Shown one piece after another: positions 11,001-26,000 of a stretch of DNA of 64,000 nt. The stretch spans positions 73,723,078-73,787,077 of the forward strand of contig CM051029.1 of the NCBI GenBank assembly GCA_027627225.1, given 5' to 3'. Positions within the stretch are counted from its first letter, which is position 1. Each line of letters starts with the position of its first letter. A model generated the notes under the pieces. It saw only the letters and a list, made by a program, of their open reading frames with translations. It did no database searches and was not told the DNA's origin. The DNA is from Congeria kusceri. Its lineage: Eukaryota > Mollusca > Bivalvia > Myida > Dreissenidae. Made by a program: the position numbers and the translations under genes.

Positions 11001-14000
11001 GGAATTTCATTGAAAACCTACAGATGACAAAATCTGCCACGAAGAACAAAAGCAAATTATACGATGTTGAATAAACATTTAAAACACATACTTTCAACTA
11101 AAACATATAAACTGCATAGGTACTTATACACGGTATTTTCATATAAAATACACAGATGTCAAAGGTTTGTATTAGTTTGCATTAAACCTTTAACTATTTC
11201 CACTTCATCCATTTCATCACAGTTCAAGAATTCCCCACATACAAATTCTTTTGCAGTACAGTAATTTGATTACAGACACCCTACACACATTATTAAATGG
11301 TAACAAATAAACCACATTCCTCAAACATTGTGAATATGATTGTTTTCAATGACAAATCTAGTCTAGCAGTTGTAAATAAACTAATGGATAAATGTGTAGA
11401 ATAAATGGAAAAATGTGTAGAACAAATGAGCAAGTAGAAAAATGTGTAGAACAAATGAGCAAGTGTAAAACTGTGTAGAAGAAATGAGCAAGTGTCAAAA
11501 TGTGTAGAAGAAATGAGCAAGTGTCAAATGTGTAGAAGAAATGAGCAAGTGTAAAACTGCTTGAAAGGCCTGTTGATGATTTTAAAATTAGCACACAATA
11601 AAACAAAAGCAATCTTGCTTAGCAGATTCATATTATCATCATCAAGTTACGTTAAGTCAAAAACTTGAAGAGTTACTTGTATTAACACAGATTCATATTA
11701 TCATCATCAAGTTACGTTAAGTCAAAAACTTGAAGAGTTACTTGTATTAACACAATAATTGTTTATTATTAACAAAATTAACCCTATGAAATGTAAACCA
11801 GTTGCCCCAACAGAAGAATTCCTTTATCAAGTTGATATATTATCACTACTAAACTAAATGTCGTGGCAATATGCCATTGGGGTTGACCATTTATCTCAAA
11901 CAAGACCTAAATACATTTACTTTTAGGTGACATAAGCTTTACTATCATTTTGCTAAGGTTTTATAAAATAAAATACAAACATTTTACTTTGACCTCGTAG
12001 TTTTTTTCTTTATTTCATAAACATATCTGTGTGTACATTTTGCCAATGCCATATTATCAATCATTGTCTGAAGGTCAAATTAAATTGGAGATATGTTTAA
12101 CATGAACTTCAGGCAAATTTAACGAGTGATCTATACAATCATAAATTTACATCACTGTGAATTTTCCAACTTAAAGGCAATAAAAATACTCTTAAAAATA
12201 TTTGTGTTGCTCAAAAATCAATATCACAAAAATCAATAAAATGATATTCGGATGAAAGAATTATGGGGTATTTGCACTTTGGATGTTACCAACGTTGGTT
12301 TTATTGACATTTGGGAAAGAACTCATGAAGGTCATAGCATGGTTTTACATTCTTATTTCAGTGAGAAGAAATTAAATAAAATTCTGTCATTACTTTCATA
12401 AATACCAACTAAAACAATAATCCCTACTTAATATAACCAATGATCATTCATAAGTATTACAAACAGCTTTAGCAAGAACTGATTCGAATTGGACAATGAT
12501 ATTTACTAGAAGCCCAATAAGTTTTCATTGTAACCACAATTTCCTGCCATCAAATGTCACGCAAAACATGACACTCCAATGCAGTACACTAAAGCTATAA
12601 GTAGCTACCAATGTCGTAAATGAGCTATTGAACCGGAATTTAAACGCATATAATAATAACCAGATAACGTGTTTCAAAGAAACTTAATACACTGTTACCA
12701 GTCACACAATACATTTTTGTAAAAATCAACACTTTAGTAAAGAAAGCATGGGAGATACACCAGGACATGAAACAGGAAGTAAAAAAATGAGTTATTATTA
12801 CTAATATTTTCCCTTATTCCTTTTTTTTTTTGTTATTGTCAAAAAGTATTTCATTTTCAGATTAACTCACAACATTAAATGCTGAAGGAAACAAAAAGTG
12901 AGGCGATTTGCCTGTGCAGTCCGCCTACATTCAGAGATGAAAATATATCTTGTCTAAAAAGTTTAATATACATAAGATAATTTTGCTTCGCATAGAAGTG
13001 TTCAGCCACAAGAAACATCTATATCATTACATAAATGTGTAAAGGTAGCTGCATTTGCGATTTTATTCAATTCATTCTGTTTGAAAACGAAGCACAAACA
13101 CCTGACATTAGTCATTTTGTGTCAGAATTTTATGCGACACTTGATAGGTTTTGTTTGTGTTTTGTTTGGATTTAACAGAATTTCAGCCATGTAATGGCAG
13201 TAAGTTAACCTGCTCACAGTTTTCCTGGGATCGTGAGTTCGAACCCCAGCCCAGCCACATAACTTGTGTAGGGATTGGTCATGAAATTATTTCTATGAAC
13301 ATTATCCCCCTACCTCTGATTCAAGTAGGGCAGTTGTCAGTTACTGGCATAGGAATGTGCACTTAGTACTGGTACACCGCTTAGATCGGGTAAGCTTGCC
13401 CAGGAAAAGTGTGAGTAGGTTAACTGACCGCCGCAATATGACTGAAATACTGTTAAAAATGGCGAAAAATCCAAATAAACAAACAACAAAGCAAGGGGCT
13501 AACCGCATTTGTCAAAAACGGACAAGTAAGGCAAACTGATTAAAGTTTTGCCAGCCCCGGTTGTTGTTGTTGTTTTGCATGAGACTTCAAGTGACAGTCT
13601 CTCAGTTTTTGGCTGTGAGAAATACGGTTCTTAAACTGATTTGAGGCGCATCGTGGGAAAACCGGTCTTAATGCATGTGCGTAAAGTGTCGTCCGGGATT
13701 ACCCTGTGCAGTCCGCAATCCAGGATGGCACTTTCCGCCTTTAGTGGATTTATGTTTAGAAGAGACTTTCTTGAAACAGAAAATACCATAAAAGCGGAAA
13801 GTGCCGTCCCCCATTAGCCTGTGCAGACTGCACAGGCTAATCCAGGACGACACTTTACGCACATGCATTAAGACGGGTTTTCTCACGACGCCCCTCATTT
13901 GTTTTTTTTCTATAATACCTTTTTGTTCATATTTCAAGGTTTGGAAAGCACATTGCTTGTGTAAAGTTAAACTTTTGACGAATATCCGTTATTTCGTTAG

Positions 14001-17000
14001 AAACAAAATTCTACCTGGTAGACACACGGTTGTACTATTATTACACAAAAAGGCATAATAAATATCAACATAATTATGTTTGGTAACCAAAACAGCATAA
14101 CATACAGTTTTGATAGATTCTACAAAATCCTGATTTAAAACTCCAGCCCCAAACTGTGAAACGGTCCCTTTAACGTATTGACACTTACCTGAACCTCAAA
14201 AAGGTGTGCAATATGCAGCTTGACTGAAATATAAGGAAACATACGTCAGAATATAGTCCTCTTAATATGTACGATACACTCGAGAATACCTATTAATTAT
14301 GTTATAACCAGACTCTCTGAAATCTTAGAATGACCTGTCCGCTCTCCGACACACAATAATTGCATAAACATTACATGCCATGCTATCAATATTTGTCAAA
14401 ATCATTTTCAATTACAAATGTGATTTTTTCAGACTTTTGAGGGCCAAGTTGTTTTTGGAACTGACTCGCAAAAAAAGCACAAACAATAATATCATTAATA
14501 ATGATACAGTGAGCGATTAAGAAGTGTAAAGTCCGCATTATTTCTCTCTGGAAACACACCGGCTACAAACAAGACGACACTTACTTTGAGCTTTTGTCAG
14601 CGAGCAGGGGTTGCAGTCAGACAAGGCGTTGCGGAAATGCTGAAACACACGGTTATTGCGTGTCAATAGCTCATCAAACAGAACACGTGTGTAGAGGCCT
14701 CGTTTTTATTATTTGAGTTACAATTGTACATTTTAGGAGTGTCGTGGAAAAAATCGGGCTTAATGCACGTGCGTAAGTGTCGTCCCGGGTCAGCCTGTGC
14801 AGCCCACAAAAGCTTATCCGGGACGACACTGCGACTACATTAAATTTATGTTTAGAAGAGACTTCCTTAAAACAGAAAATACCATAAAAACGGAAAGTGT
14901 TGTCTTAGATCAGCCTGTACGGACATGCATTTAGCCCGGTTTCCCACGACACACCTCATTTGATTTTTGTTATTTGGGTAACACTGTACGTATGATTTGC
15001 CACGTCTTATTTTTTGGGTTAAAAAAGTGCCTATCGCCACTTTAGGATTACAAGGGCCTATCTATTGTTTGTTTGTTTGTTTGGATTTTTCGCCGTATTC
15101 AACAGTATTTCAGTCATATAACGGCGGTCAGTTAATCTACTGACACTTTTCCTGGGTAAGCTGATTTACCAGTATTAAATGCACATATTTATGCCTGCCA
15201 GTCACTGACAACAAGCTATGTGGCCGGGCTGGGATTCGAACCTGCGATCCTCCGATGTGTAGTCCAGCGCTCTACCAACTGAGGTAGCCAGCCCGGATAA
15301 GGGCCTATTTAACATGTGTAAACAGTGGGGTTTTTTCAGGCCAATTTGGGGCCAAATTTCGGCCCCATTCCCCAGCTTAAAAAGTAAGTTAGGTCAAAGG
15401 AAGGTTTAGTGATAAGGGTGGATTAGAAATGGTCATAAGCAACAACTGTGTAAGTATCCAAGTGTCGTAGTAAGTGGTGTTGGTGCTAGATCAAATGAGA
15501 AAATCTAGTTAAATCACGCAGATGGACAGAATGGACATATGCCTCCTTCATCAATCGACGCCGGTGGAATAAAAATTCAGAGGCAACAATTACTTTAAGA
15601 TTATTACTGACAGTATGATTAGTATAACCTTTTAAAAGTTTCATTTTAATGTGCTGCCAATTCCTTACATAGGCAAAATGATCTCTAACACAGTCATAAT
15701 TTGATTTTGAAATACAGTGAATGTAACAGATGGTTCTACCTTCAAACTTTTATCGAAGTCTTTGCCGATCTTGAAGATGAAACCGAGGCGTATGTGAATC
15801 TCGTTGGCGCGCAGGAATCCCGGCTCTGTGTACAACACTTGCTGGAATGCACGAGTTGCCCTGGAAACACAACAACAGCAGCAGTAGAAACGAGGCAACA
15901 ACATCATAACATAATAGACATGTGAAGTACAAAATTGTTTCAAGGATAAAACTACATCTAAAACCAAGCATACAGTATTTTAAGAAAACTACTTGCACAA
16001 AGCCCGGGACAAGTAATAATATACCCTATAAGGGTCTTGTTTGTGTTCACCTTTGGGGGGACAGGTGGCGGGGCCCTTCAGATGGGGAATTTTACGACAA
16101 AAGGGGATTCTTTTTTTTTTAGAAATACATTATTTCATGTTTATATTCTGCTTTGTCATAAAACATTAATGAGTTGCTTTACTAAAAATAATAACTTAGA
16201 TTATGCATCAACTTGGTTTGATAAAAATTGTTGGGATTGTTAAAGAAAAATCCTCCATCTTAGTCAATTTTTGTCTGATTTTGGTCAATTAAAAAAAAAG
16301 AAAAAAGCTTACATTCTGAGGGAAATTTTATGGTACATACAGGGAAAAATGTATACTTTTTAAGCAGGGGAATGGGGCCGAATTTCGGCCCCGACTGGGC
16401 CCTAAAAAACAACACTGGGCAAGTTAAAATCTTAACCTGCCTGCTGGACAGGGCAATTTATTGCAAGAAGGATGAATACAAGAAAATACAAAATGTGCTA
16501 CATTTATTTTCACTGCATGCAATCTACTGTATATTGCAAGAAGGATGAATACAAGAAAATACAAAATGTGCTACATTTATTTTCACTGCATGCAATCTAC
16601 TGTATATTGCAAGAAGGATGAATACAAGAACATACAAAATGTGCTACATTTATTTTCACTGCATGCAATCTACAAGAAGGATGAATACAAGAAAATACAA
16701 AATGTGCTACATTATTTTCACTGCATGCAATCTACTGTATAATCACTTGAATTCGCGGGGTACAAATTTCGCGCACTTGCGATTGCAGACATATTCGCAC
16801 AAATCCACGACTGTGTAATACAGGTATGAATCACTTTATTGTACAAAAACGATCACAATATGATTAAAAAGAAATATAAATCATTCATCAATTAAAATGT
16901 AGTAAGAAATATTTTTCTAAACTATTTATGACGTAAATGATATAAACATCCGGACAGTGACATATACCTGCGATTATTTATGAACGATTACCAACGTACA

Positions 17001-20000
17001 TTTGAACGAACGTGTAAACTCCCACGGCTAAATAACGAAATCGGTAAATATTCGCGATGGACATAAATTCGCGCAATGGCTGGAGGGCGAAAATTAGACC
17101 TCCGCGAAAATAAGTGATTCCACAGTATTGTGTTTCAAACTTAGAATACTGTGGTCAATGCCATGTCTTCATGTCCAGAAATATTTCTCTAAATACATTA
17201 TTATAAACATCGTGATTTGTTTCCACTTGTACTAAGTTATAGGCAATATTTAGATGTTTTGTTTTCGGACAAGTTGGACGTAGATTTGGTGGCTGATGTC
17301 CTACAACATTCCAGCATATAGACATCAATATCACAAGCATGATGCAATATTTAGATGTTTTGTTTTCGGACAAGTTGGACGTAGATTTGGTGGCTGATGT
17401 CCTACAACATTCCAGCATATAGACATCAATATCACAAGCATGATGCAATATTTAGATGTTTTGTTTTCGGACAAGTTGGACGTAGATTTGGTGGCTGATG
17501 TTCTACAACATTCCAGCAAATAGACATCAATATCACAAGCATGATGCAATATTTAGATGTTTTGTTGTCGGACAAGTTGGACGTAGATTTGGTGGCTGAT
17601 GTCCTACAACATTCCAGCAAATAGACATCAATATCACAAGCATGATGCAATATTTAGATGTTTTGTTTTCGGACAAGTTGGACGTAGATTTGGTGGCTGA
17701 TGTCCTACAACATTCCAGCATATAGACATCAATATCACAACATTCCAGCAAATAGACATCAATATCACAAGCATGATGCAATATTTAGATGTTTTGTTTT
17801 CGGACAAGTTGGACGTAGATTTGGTGGCTGATGTCCTACAACATTCCAGCATATAGACATCAATATCACAAGCAGCATGATCAGGGCTTTCATTAACTTT
17901 TGAAAACTGGAAGTTCAAACTTCCTGGCCTGTGATTTGGGAAGTTTTGCTCATAATATTTGGAAGTTTTGACAGTACTGCGCTACATTAAGTCATGAGTA
18001 TTTCAGAAATGAAATTAAGAATAAAAATCAAGTTTTTTTCAGGTCAGTTTTTTTTCAGCAAGGGTTCATATGCCAATATATTCTGTCAAAGAGGTTAACA
18101 TTTAGATAAGTAATTTTTTTTTTTTCTAACTTGTTCATCTTTACATGTTGGAACTTCCATGGCTGCAATTTTGGAAGTTCTGCAACTTCGATGGCTGCAA
18201 TTTTGGAAGTCCAGTGACAAAAACAGGGAATTTTAATTTACTCCCAAACTTCCCTTTATGCAAGCCATGATGGTTGCGAATCATTAAACTAAGACTGATA
18301 AAAGAAGGAAAATAAACAATTTATCACACTTTTAAACAACAGCAACAAGTATTTGTTTGTTTGTTTGTTTGAAATTTTCGCCGTATTCAACAGTATTTCA
18401 GTCATATAACGGCGGTCAGTTAACCTACTCACACTTTTCCTGGGTAAGCTGGTATACCAGTACTAAGTGCACATACTTATGCCAGTAACTGACATCTGCC
18501 CTACTTGAATCAGAGGTAGGGGGAGAATGGCCGTAGAAATAATTTCATGACCAATCCCCACACAAGTTATGTGGCTGGGCTGGGAATCGAACCCAGCGCT
18601 CTACCAACTGAGCTAGCCGGCAACAAGTGTGATAAGTTAGTAAAATATTCATGTAGTACTTTACTGAAAAAACGACAAGATTTTATAAGATTTGGTGTGA
18701 GGCATGTCTTGGGGAAACTGGGCTTAATGCATGTGTGTAAAGTCTCGTCCCGGGTTAGCCTGTGCAGTCTGCACAGGCTTATCCAGGACGGCACTTTCCG
18801 CTTTTATGGTTTTTTATGTTTTAAGGAAGTCTCTCCTAAACATAAATCCACTGCAGGTAGAAAGTGTTGTCCTGGATTAGCCTGTGTTATTTTGAGTACA
18901 AAAAAAAGGCCTCCTTACTGAACAGCTGACAAATTAATCCCCCCCACCTGGTTGCAAAAAAAACCCTACTTATTTTTGTACAATTACTAATTCAGGTTGC
19001 TGAAATTGTCGTCTCCAATTGCAAATGCCTGGTGTCTGCTTTTAAATAGTTCAGTAACTGATATATGAAATGAGCAACTTAGCCCAACATGTCAGGTCAA
19101 GTTGTAAATATGTAGACACTGACAAGTTTGTAAAGCGATTACTACCACTGTCGATATAAACTAGGCTTGGCATTTGTAGGGCTGGATTTATGAACTACTT
19201 AGCTAAATAACATAATGATTACAGAGCGCATTTATGAATGGCCTTCTTCGATTTAAATTCAGTGGAGGCACCAAATGGGGGGTAAGTAATAGTATGAGGC
19301 GTGTCGTGGGAAATCCGGACTTAATGAATGTGCATAAAGTGTCGTCCCGGATCAGCCTGTGCAGTCCACTTGTATGCAGGGCTTTCATTAACTTTTGACA
19401 TCTGGAATTTTGAACTTCCTTGCTTCTGATTTTTTAAGTTTTGCTTATAATATTTGGAAGTTTTGACAGTATTGCACGAAATAAGTGCTGAGCATTTCAG
19501 ACATGGAATTAGGTATAAAAATCAAGGTTTATTTTAGGTCATTTCTTTTTCATCAGGTGTTTATAATATGCCAATTTATTCTGTTAAAGAAGTATACATT
19601 AAGATGAATCACTTTAATTTTTCTTCTAACTTGTTCATCCTTACATGATGAAACTTCATGGCTGCAATTTTGGAAGTCCTGTGACAAAAACTGGAAGTAT
19701 ATTACTCCTAAACTTCCCTTAATGCAAGCCCTGTGTATGGTATTTTCTGTTTCAAGGAAGTCTCTTTTAAACATAAATCCACTGTAGGCAGAAAGTGCCG
19801 TCCCGGACTAGCCTGTGCAGACTGCACAGGCTGATCCGGGACTACACTTTACGCACATGCATTAAACCCGGTTTTCCCACGACATGCCTCGTACATAGTC
19901 TGAAGTTTATTTGATATTTTGGCCATTGGTGGTCCAGTAATGAGGCCACCCCTTAGAGTATATAGATTTCTGTAGGAAAAGTTGCAGCGAAACAGAATTT

Positions 20001-23000
20001 TCTTCAGCCAAATATTTAAATATCTAGCCTATGGATAAGAAGGCTACACATCTATACATTGCATGCTGTCTGCCTTTTAAATAAAGTAACTTAAGTTGGT
20101 TTATATATGATATGCAGTGTGAGCACTAATCTCACAAAAAATACACAGATCCTAGACAAGTGTCCTTGACATTAAAGAGACTTGTTCACAGATTTTCGCA
20201 TTTTTTGATGTATGCCATTAAATGTCTCAACTTGACAGATTTAAGCATCGGAACTAAAAAGCTAAAGTATAATAAAAAAAAGGCATTTACCGGGTAGAGA
20301 AAAAAACAGAAAAAAAAGGTCCCACCAGGGTTCGAACCAGGGACCTCCGGATGAAAGGCATCGCCTTAAACACTCGGCTATTCCGACTTCTATATTTCAC
20401 CCTGCATTATTTACTTTAAGTGTTCCACGTGACAGTTTCAACGAAAACAACAGAAACACTCCAAATTATTCCATTGCTTAGCGTTAGAAACGCTTTATAA
20501 TTTTATCAATTTCAACTGATGATTTCTCATAAACGAAACTGTTTTTACAGTATATTTCTAGGTACGTAGTGTTATTTTGCTCAATTGTATACACTGTTCT
20601 TTTATTTTTGGAATTGGGGACAAAATGTTGAAAAATTGTAAATTCGTCAATCTGTGAACACTACAGGTCCCTTTAACTTTGGTAACCACCACAGAACTAG
20701 TAATTTGATGGCATTTCTCCTATATACCAAACTAATAGTCATCCAAAGTCATAACAAGACAATTCCTTCTAACTGCTGACATTACCACAAGACATTTCTC
20801 CCATATACCAAACAAATAGTCATCCAAAGTCATAACAAGACAATTCCTTCTAACTGCTGACATTACCACAAGACATTTCAAGACATTTCTTTCTGACTAG
20901 TTAATACTACAAGACATTTCTCTAACCACAAGGCATTTCACTGCATTCCTTCCATGCACCTACGTGATGTGATGCACTGCGATGCACGTCAACAAAGCCA
21001 GCTGCATGTGGTTGACAAACAAAAACCTCTGTAATGATCACCTGCCCTGCGGTCTGCGTTGCACGCCTTCGCACCTCAAAACTCCAAACCACATAACCCA
21101 CTATTAGAAACCATTTCAAAGTTTGTCAAAAAAACACAAAGGCTGAATTATCTCATTAATATTACAGAACGTAACAAAACATCCTAATACAGCTTGGAGA
21201 AAGACTTTTGTAACTTATATAACATATTTAAGGAGATACTGTTGTACTGCGCCAAACCCTTGAGTAATTTAGAACACAAGTTGTATACAAAGGTGATTTC
21301 AACAGTACATGAAAATCACTAACCATTTGACAAAATTGCCTAGATCATTCATAAATTATTCATTGGTGGATATAGCAATAAATCTGACGTGCTCCAATAG
21401 TTTTTTTTCACTGAAAAATGCATGTCCTTAAGCTGTTTTTGTGACAATGACAGTGGCTCTAGGCTTCTTTATAATAATTATAAAAAAATTATTATGTCAT
21501 GCATACCTCGTTTGTTATTCATGAAATGTGAAAGAAACTGTCCTTACGAACCTAAGTAATAAATGTTGGTTAATTATAAGATCTCTGAATTGTAGTAATC
21601 AATGGCCTGCTGTTTAAAACATTATTAACTCTATGAAGACATTTATTATTGAATCATCCGACTAATGAGAACTGTCACCCACTTACGAAGGTATGAAGCA
21701 TACAGTTTTAGATGCACTACCTACAGCCCTGTGTTTGAATTTAGAATTTGTGTTTATTGGACTTTAGAGGTAATGAAAAACATTGTGCGGTGTTTTTTTT
21801 TCATCTTTGGGGAAAAGGAGGCGGGCCCCTTCAGATAGGGAATTTTACGGCAACAGGGGATTTTTTAGAAAAGCATTATTAGTAAATTTACATGTTTATA
21901 TTCTACTTTGTTATAAAACATTAATTAATCAATTGTTTTGCTGTAACCAATGATAACTTAGATTTTCTTTAACTTGGTTTGATGAAAAATTGCTGGGATA
22001 TTTTACGAAAATTCCTCTTCTTAGTCAATTTTTGTGTCCGATTTTGTTCTTTTCTTTTTTCAAAATAAAGCGGGAAAAATGTATACGTTTTAAGCAGGGA
22101 AATGGGGACGAATTTCGGCCCTAAATTGGTCACCAAAAAAAAACACTGTTGTGACAAAAAAATCAGACTTATTCAGACAGCAAAAAGACATTTTAAGCTG
22201 CAAACTGGTTTGTTAGAACCATACAGTGCATAAGTTCAGGAGGTAGAAGCATATTTTGGCCCAAAATATGAACAGCTAATTAGGAATGGATTAATTGGCC
22301 GCACTACAAACCTGAGATCATAAAGATAGCAGGCATTCAAGTATCAACTACACTCAGCAATGCTGCATCACTAATACAGAAGCCTGTACACTTAGTGCAG
22401 TGTGTAAACCAGCAACTGCCTTCAATCATGTCAAAAATGCCAAGATTAGTGCAAAAGAGAAAATAGGCCACAAGAACTTAATTGGGCAGAAAGTAGTGCA
22501 TGTCTGATGTAAAATGTATACAGTCTGGATGGATTAAAAATAAACTTTGAGCTGTGTTACTAGGTCAAGTGGACTTTGTTTGGTTACATTATGCTTATGT
22601 CACCAGTGACAAGTGTCGACAGTCAGGTATTGACAACTTTATTCATTGAACGAAGCATAAACATTAGATAATGTCAGAAATTCGAATCCAGCTAAGTCAT
22701 TTTCGACCAACAAAATTGGCTCGATTTCAGACAAGACAATAGAGTGGACCGTAACATGCTGTTGATTTCAAATTAACATGTTTACTTAGTGTTTATTTAA
22801 GTACAGTAATTTGCAGTGGGTTCAATACAGACTACAAAGAAAGAGCAGACATCAATTACAGCTGACTGGAAAACAAAGACTGCTCCAGAGCTGAATGATT
22901 CTATCTGAAAATGCAGTCGAGCAGAAACTGTTTATATCAAATGAGCTGCTCTAAAATATTGGACTATATAAATGTTATCCAACATTTTAAACAGTACTTT

Positions 23001-26000
23001 GCCTTTTATATGAAATCAGTTATATGAGAGCTACAAAAATGTAAATCAGAAAGCGGACGAAAGGGTATCTATTGGCAAACTACATTTGAAATAAGGTATA
23101 TCTACTTGTTTTGGTGACACAACTAACAGATGGTTTGTATCATAATGATCATCTTAACAAGGTGACTACAATAGCTTGAATTTCTTTTGTAAAAAACATT
23201 GTAAGACTAAAAGATACCAAATATGGGAAGCAACACGTTTCCAGACAGGTCATTTTCTTGATACCTTCCCCAGACCCCTGACCTAGCTAGAAACACCTGT
23301 GTTTTTTCACCTTTGGGGGAAAGTGGCAGCCCTTCAGACAGGGAATTTTATGGCAAAATGGATTTTTTTTTAAAGAAAAGCATTATTACATTCGTATATT
23401 CTACTTAGTTATAAAACATTAATGAATTGTTTTGCTGCATACAATAACTTAGATTAACTTGGTTTGATGAAATATTGCTGGGATTGTTTACATTTTTTTT
23501 TATATCTTAGCCATTTTTGTCCGATTTAGGTCAATTATTTTTCAAAATTAAGGTTACATTCTGAGGGAAATTTCAAGGTAATTATAGGGGAAAATACATA
23601 CTTTTTTAAGCAGGGGAATGGGGATGAATTCCGCCCCAAATTGGCCCAAAAACCACCAAACACACTCCAAACCAGGTCATGTGCATGGTGCATTCACCGT
23701 TCACCAGAGCCTATATTGAGCAGGTGTCCTATGTACCAGCACCCATGTGTTCTACACCCAAGGACTTCCCATATCCAACCACATACACTTCTTCCAGTAA
23801 CCCCAGTTCTCTACCACTACACACACACCCAGCTACCATAACACAGATGTTCTTTCCCACTGACATATGTTCAGAAAAAGTCTCAGCCAATTATGCCAAT
23901 TTTATTAACCAATATTAAACCTTTTTTGGCTTCCACTCTTAAGAACCAGATGCAATAAGTTCAACATTTGCCCTCAACCCAATTCCAGAATCACAGGATT
24001 TCCCAGTCAGTCACTGATACAGTTAAAATTGCTTCAATGGATCGCTAACAATGCCTACTGGTAGATAGAATGGACTCATGCCAATGGAGAAAAACTTCCC
24101 CAAGGAATGTATCACTCACGCTCATGCTGCCTGTGCTATCTCAACACCACCAGTTCCGTACCTTGAGAGTGCAAGCGTGGGTTTCCCCTATGGGCCTGGC
24201 CAGATGCCAATAGCATGGCATACAACCAGAATAGATTCAGCTTCCTGCTAATTTCTTGAAATTGAGATTCATCAACACTAAATACCTACTGACTGAGTTT
24301 TCCTGGCCGAGAGAGAAAATCATGCATCAGCAAATAATTGCATCAAAGATCTTTTCCATGCAATGAGAGACAAATAACAGCGAGTGAAGTGCAAATTTCA
24401 AACTGTGTTCCATGAAAGCTTGTTCTTAGTTCATGGTTTCCAATACAGATTGCTAGACGGGACGCCCGATAACTTTGAATAATAAGTAGTATGTGGGTTT
24501 TTTAAATTTTGTTTGTATGTCGTTGTTTTTTCAGTAATCAAATCACAAATTCAAACCTGTTTGCAATACTCGCAGAGTTCGTTCGTTTTTGTTACAAAAT
24601 TTTAATATTTTAAAACTTGTCTTACAAAACTTGAAGTTTAAAAAATTGAATATAATTTTTTGTAAATCCATACAGTGGTAACAATCTCATGTAATGCTAT
24701 GTCAAGAATGCAAACAAATACTGTATAAAACTGTAAAATGTGGCATCTGCCTTCATGGTGTCTGTGACATTCAATGTGCCACGTTAATACAGCTATTCAC
24801 TAACATTAGAAAACTGACAAAATTGACTGACATGTTAAACCATTCAATACAACTTGTTTAACTCACCTTGCAAGGTCAACTAAGAATCCAAACTCAGTTA
24901 AGTTTTTAAGTCCAAGCTAAATCAGCACAGAAAGATAAACTGTACCCACAAAAAGTCACACCTTACAAACTTTATAGCTCAACTCTGAACCCCATATAAA
25001 GAATTCAAGTTACACAAATCACAGTCACTAATCCACCTGTACCTCTTGGAATGAGAACAAATAAGGTATCCACTACCAAACTGACAGTCTATGCATATCA
25101 ATACTAATATTGATTGCCTGACCTACTTGCAACACACTGTCTACCATACACCTGTTTAAATATTTGAACTTGTAGTGGTCAGTTACTACTAGCCAGGGGT
25201 CAATGTGCTGGTCAACTGTGGTCAGTGGGGCACTCAATGGGGGAAAACCACATTTTCAACATTCCTTGTCATTATATTTAATTGCAAGCAGAAAATGTCA
25301 CTCTGGTTTTCATATAAATAATTTGGTTAATTTTCACATATAAATGCCTTGTTGTTGTTGTTGTTTTCAATAAATGCCACTTTTTGTCTGTTTTTTTATC
25401 TAAATAAATGTTAATTATTTTCTGGCACACGAATTATTTATAAACCATTCACCAGTATTTTTATATACATAATTTACATATACCACTGATTAGTTGGCAT
25501 ACATTAAGATAATGAATCGAAACCCAGGATATCTAAATATATTGACTTGACTTCCAAGCATACACATATTCAAATTATTTAGTATGAAAGTTATGCAAAC
25601 TTAAAATTAAATGATGGCACAATATACAGTGTAAATAGATAATACTAGGTTAGGCCAAAATTAAAATTAACTTCGTTTGCCATTGCCTACCTACCCGACG
25701 AAAAGGTCTCTACTCCAAAGTTTTTTTCTTTGTTAAACAAAACCAGTTGTTGTGGTTTTTTTAATTCCAAATATTCTATTTTTTTTCTTTTGGTTAAATA
25801 AAAGCTGCTCTTCATTCATTTTGGTCGTTTTCCATTGGGTTATTAACTTAATAAATAATATTAATTAATAATAGGCCATATCAAAATGCAATTCTAATAT
25901 CAAACTTGTGAAAACAACGGGCAGTTTGTTAGCATTCATTGTCTAATTAAAGATGATTGCTAGCAAGATATATATTATTAAAAGCAATGTCTGTGTTATA

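Noticed and set aside
17155..17918. Five overlapping frames starting MHHACDIDV or similar
   Set aside because: Translation of the 101-bp satellite, repeated in register with its period.
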